Shown here: piece by piece, positions 9,282 through 12,559 of the stretch
How the letters are laid out: every line of letters begins with the position of its first letter
Numbering within the stretch: position 1 is the first letter of the stretch
Origin: Ophryocystis elektroscirrha
Lineage: Eukaryota; Apicomplexa; Conoidasida; Neogregarinorida; Ophryocystidae
DNA length: 12,559 nt
Direction of reading: 5' to 3'
NCBI GenBank assembly: GCA_030141585.1
Contig: JAQIFP010000059.1
Coordinates: 22,162-34,720, forward strand
Notes under the pieces: generated by a model
Seen by the model: the letters and a program-made list of their open reading frames with translations, nothing else
The model's database searches: none
What the model was told of the DNA's origin: nothing
Program-made: the position numbers and the translations under genes

Positions 9282-9654
9282 ATGAATCAGTTAAAAGAGA
9301 ATCAAATGATACATTTAAGGATTTCAAGTCTACATAAATTTAAATTGCCGTATAGTCAATGCACAATAGCTAGGTTTCCTAAGGACATTGATATAGAAAA
9401 ACTTGCACGACCCATAAAAGCAGAAATAGACGAATTTGTTGACACTGCTAATAATTCGGTACTAGCATATTTTTCCTTTTAATTTTAATTAGTCCGAACT
9501 CTCAAACTATCGGCAATTTTCCAAAAGCTTGAGAAAAACAAGAGCAAGTTGGCCTTCGTGGAAATTCATTGACAGTAATAATAAGCAGCTCCTAGGCAAT
9601 AAGTTGGCTATGGATTTCTCTGTCTACTTTCTTGCTATACAAAGGGTAATCTTT

Positions 9655-9693
<39 letters not shown>

Positions 9694-11755
9694 TATTTAT
9701 ATGTATTCAACCATAATTAATATGTTTAGTGATATACTATATAAGTTGTATATAAAGTTGATTATATAATAATTAGAAAGTTTTTTTTTTTATATACCCT
9801 CTAACTATATATAGCTAGCAAAGAACTGATATTTATTTATATGTTGTATTGCTTATCAGCATTCTTAATAGGGAAACGAAATAGAAATAATTCCAGTGAA
9901 TGTTTGGTACGGATTTATCCAGTGCGCTTTTGAACCTACTGACCATGAAGAGGCTTTGGCATCAGATATATTAGAAAAAAAAAGACGTCTGGCTTTACAA
10001 ACTGAAGAAAAAAATAATGGTACTTTTTTTTTTGTTTTTTTTTTATAAAAATTAGAAAAAATATATCAGAAATTCCTCTCAGTTACTCCAGGTATATTTT
10101 GCTAAACAAAAAATAAGCTAGGGGGTCAGTTACCTGATGTATCTAGAGATCTCAAATATACAGAGAAATACGTTTACGCTGAAGACGCAGGATTATTAAT
10201 GTAAATATTCAACTATCCCTTATTTTCGCATAGTCAACAAAAAAAAAAGTTCAAACAGATGCTAAAATACCGTAAAAATGAATATTTAAGAGAAGATCAA
10301 GGGACTGAAAACTCGTAATATTCTATACAGTAGCAATTATAAATTCGTTTTTTTTTTTTTGTTATTCTTTCGTTAAGAGCCTTAAATGTCCGAGAAATAA
10401 AAAAAGCCGAAGTCGACTGGGATTTTGATGACCAAGGTTTGGCCTCTGATGATGAAGAATACACTGAAAACGACATTGACAATTTCATTGATGATGTGCA
10501 AGTAAAAGATTTTTTTTTTTTTTATTTTATCAGAAAGATGAATATTTGGAGACAGAAAAAGAAGAAGTTTTCACGAAATTAGGACAGGTAAAATTATTAT
10601 TATGTTTATTAATCATAATCATTAATATTAAATACTCGTTAAAATACATATATACTATTTCTATATAATAAATTTATTCGCATATGTCCTATATATATAT
10701 ATATATATAATTATCTTTTAGTATAATTTTTATATATACATATTACACGTAAGCCATATATATATGTTTATAACATCATTTATGAAACTATATAAAACAT
10801 TTAGATATAATCTATATATCTATGTATCCATTATATATGTGAGTATTATATATATATGTCCTCATAATATATCATCTATATAGGTGCATTTCCTATATAC
10901 GTATATGCATGTATTAGCTATAGAAAAATAATTTATACAATAATATATATCTATCATGTACGTATATATATTATACATATATATATTATACATGTATATA
11001 TTATACATATATATATATTATCAATATATATTGTACATGTATATATTATATATATATATATATCAATATATATATATATATATGTATGTATGTATACATA
11101 TATACGTGCATGTACGTATATATACATATATTTATGTATTGATCATATATGTATGTATAATTATGTAATATGTATGTATTATGTATATACAAATCGTTTT
11201 TTGTTCATCAATGTTTTAACTTTGCAGAAAGTAAGCTCTGCTCTAGAGACACAAAAAGAGCAAGAAGAAGTGGATGAACTTGCTCAATTCTCGGATGATG
11301 AAGACGATGAAGACAACGAAACAGTTTTAAGTGGGGCCACAACTGAAACTGACAAAAAATCCTCAGTTTCTTCACAAGTAAAAAAAAAAAAATAAAAAAA
11401 AGATTAGAAATTTAAGCAACAAAAAAAAGTTACAGACGAAAACACGTAATATTAATTTCCTATAATTATATTTATTAGTCCTGAGTCAATTAAGCAGAAA
11501 GTTATCAGAATATTGTCTTTACAAGGTGGAAGGATGCCTACAAAGGTAAATCAGGCCATATCTTATTTATTATTAAGGACTTTGTTGAACATTTCAACAT
11601 AACTGACAAAACGTCTGAAATCTTCAAAACTGTTAAAGTAATTTTTTTTTTTTTTTTTATTGCAGTAGAAAATCCTTAATGAAATATGCGAAGTATACAC
11701 CGAAACCCGTCACGGAGTTTCAGTTCGTCTAATTGAGTTACAAGTAGATCGATAA
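9282..11755 (+). CDS. Transcription initiation factor TFIIF subunit alpha (RAP74-like), 13 exons, 417 aa
   Basis: TFIIF-alpha pairs with TFIIF-beta, binds RNA polymerase II and helps start-site choice and early elongation in the nucleus. Exons: 9282-9458, 9493-9645, 9872-10019, 10056-10091, 10122-10200, 10234-10314, 10378-10501, 10534-10587, 11228-11377, 11408-11445, 11479-11545, 11578-11637, 11669-11755. Together they give 1254 nt in phase. Residues 1-130 fit the N-terminal dimerisation barrel; NEIEIIPVNVWYGF matches the family's conserved FEAFPVHNWYNF-type strand. The middle is charged and acidic (VDWDFDDQGLASDDEEY, FSDDEDDEDNE), as in RAP74. Residues 347-417 fit the C-terminal winged helix (ESIKQKVIRILSLQGGRMPT … ILNEICEVYTETRHGVSVRL). 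The length is shorter than animal RAP74 (about 517 aa), with a reduced linker. Most introns are 30-36 nt; two are 226 and 640 nt. The gene is converging on the next gene 65 nt away. Confidence 0.84.
9660..9689. repeat. (AT)n microsatellite in TFIIF-alpha intron 2
   Basis: About 15 AT dinucleotides lie within the 226-nt second intron (9646-9871). It is simple-sequence DNA. Confidence 0.9.
10588..11227 (+). other. TA-rich 640-nt intron 8 of TFIIF-alpha
   Basis: The donor CAG|GTAAAA follows KLGQ and the acceptor AACTTTGCAG precedes KVSSALETQ in phase 0. From about 10650 to 11190 the intron is TATATA and TATGTA repeat DNA, including near-tandem copies of a TATTATACATATATA-like unit around 10965-11060. 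The Tyr/Ile-rich open frames inside it are repeat artefacts. Confidence 0.8.
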
Positions 11756-11820
11756 TTGAATTATAATTGTATAATAGTCCCAATTCCGCCAGTAAAGCAA
11801 TTTTTCATAAAAAAAAAAAA

Positions 11821-12127
11821 TTAATTAAGTGGTAAAATAGCAATGGATACGCCGTTAATATGCGTCACTCGAATGGTACTGATACACGGTTTATTTAATA
11901 ATGCTTCACAATCTAAGATTGAATCTAAAAGGATATAGTAATAGATTTTATTTACATTTTTCAAATTTTTTTCCTACTGCATTTTCACATGTGCCTTCGA
12001 GCAAAACGTAAATATTTTCCTCTACTGTTCCTTCCTCCATGATTATCTCATTTTCGGGCAAGTGTTCTATGCTGCTATTTTCTATCAGTTCTTCAGCAGA
12101 TATCCTAGAATCATTTTCATTAAGCAT
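11821..12127 (-). CDS. Small acidic protein of unknown function, 91 aa (2 exons)
   Basis: Exon 1 is 11956-12127 and exon 2 is 11821-11924, with a 31-nt intron (11925-11955; GTAAAT...CCTTTTAG) in phase 1 and a TAA stop. The first 40 residues are acidic (SAEELIENSSIEHLPENEII); the rest alternates hydrophobic residues and looks like beta strands (ENIYVLLEGTCENAVGKKF, CISTIRVTHINGVSIAILPL) with three cysteines. There is a faint resemblance in pattern to the small beta-barrel subunit of TFIIIC, too weak to name it. The start codon is uncertain. ATG at 12127 sits inside the last, partial copy of the 23-bp minisatellite, and the frame stays open to a stop at 12167-12169, so an upstream exon beyond the repeat is possible. 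Confidence 0.62.
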
Positions 12128-12559
12128 TAACTCAAAACCACTTTTAGCAATAACTTGAAAACACTTTTAGCATTAACTCAAAACCACTTTTAGCAATAAC
12201 TTGAAAACACTTTTAGCATTAACTCAAAACCACTTTTAGCAATAACTTGAAAACACTTTTAGCATTAACTCAAAACCACTTTTAGCAATAACTTGAAAAC
12301 ACTTTTAGCATTAACTCAAAAACACTTTTAGCCTTAACTCGAAAACACTTTTAGCATTAACTCGAAAACACTTTTAGCATTAACTTGAAAACACTTTTAG
12401 CATTAACTCAAAAACACTTTTAGCATTAACTCGAAAACACTTTTAGCATTAACTCAAAACCACTTTTAGCAATAACTTGAAAACACTTTTAGCATTAACT
12501 CAAAAACACTTTTAGCCTTAACTCGAAAACACTTTTAGCATTAACTCGAAAACACTTTT
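12122..12559. repeat. 23-bp minisatellite, 18 full units plus partial ends, open to the right
   Basis: Units of the form CTTTTAGCATTAACTCRAAA plus ACA or CCA start every 23 bases from 12141 to 12532, and the array runs off the window. A partial unit lies at 12122-12140. The first seven units alternate strictly between two variants (CAATAACTTG and CATTAACTCA), a 46-bp dimer. From 12256 the order of variants repeats after eight units: 12256-12375 and 12440-12559 are identical over 120 nt at an offset of 184. The period is not a multiple of three and stops occur in all frames, so the array is not coding. Confidence 0.93.

Noticed and set aside
10956..11168. Tyr/Ile-rich open frame on the plus strand
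   Set aside because: It lies inside TFIIF-alpha intron 8 and is a translation of TATTATACATATATA-like repeats.
11843..11938. 32-codon plus-strand frame (MDTPLICVTRMVLIH...)
   Set aside because: It is the antisense of the last exon of the small acidic gene, whose minus frame is longer, spliced in phase and more protein-like.
12122..12559. CRISPR array or telomeric repeat
   Set aside because: The 23-bp units are directly adjacent with no spacers, and the unit lacks the G-rich TTTAGGG-type run of alveolate telomeres.
1..12559. tRNA, rRNA or transposon genes
   Set aside because: I looked for clover-leaf B-box motifs, rRNA-like blocks, reverse transcriptase or transposase motifs and terminal inverted repeats and saw none.

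Overview
The window is nuclear DNA from a very AT-rich protist, most likely an apicomplexan or a close alveolate relative. Three signs support this: a C-terminal AP2 domain of the ApiAP2 type, very AT-rich introns and intergenic DNA with long homopolymers and (TA)n tracts, and protein-coding exons whose reading phase is kept only when many tiny GTA...AG introns are removed. TAA and TGA both act as stops. The genus cannot be named from this window. Introns of 29-41 nt recall those reported for some piroplasms, but the base composition and TA islands are not a clear match to any lineage I can name.

Layout: 1-720 is a TA-rich island with a 24-bp tandem repeat. 721-1053 (+) is an acidic, serine-rich exon or small gene. 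1224-4355 (+) is a nine-exon coiled-coil, lysine-rich protein of unknown function. Only 20 A residues separate its stop codon from the convergent stop of a small two-exon gene at 4376-4687 (-). 4788-7984 (-) is modelled as one eleven-exon gene encoding an alpha-helical ARM/HEAT-like protein that ends in an AP2 DNA-binding domain; it could instead be two genes split at the 799-nt TA-rich intron. 8355-8933 (-) is an intronless type I membrane protein with an ER-retrieval-like tail. 9282-11755 (+) is a thirteen-exon gene that I identify as the large subunit of general transcription factor TFIIF (RAP74 / TFIIF-alpha), with all twelve intron phases consistent. 11821-12127 (-) is a small acidic two-exon gene whose likely start codon lies inside the end of a 23-bp minisatellite (12122-12559) that runs off the window.

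Two general patterns stand out. First, most introns are 29-41 nt, start with GTA and in some cases are almost homopolymers (one is GT-A28-TAG). Second, at least three of the four TA-rich islands fall inside long introns of otherwise compact genes (2187-2937, 5405-6203, 10588-11227), while true intergenic gaps are only 20-370 nt. Two genes are linked to transcription (TFIIF-alpha and the AP2 protein), but nothing shows that the genes form a pathway. Exon models were built by hand from reading-frame continuity and splice motifs, without transcript data.
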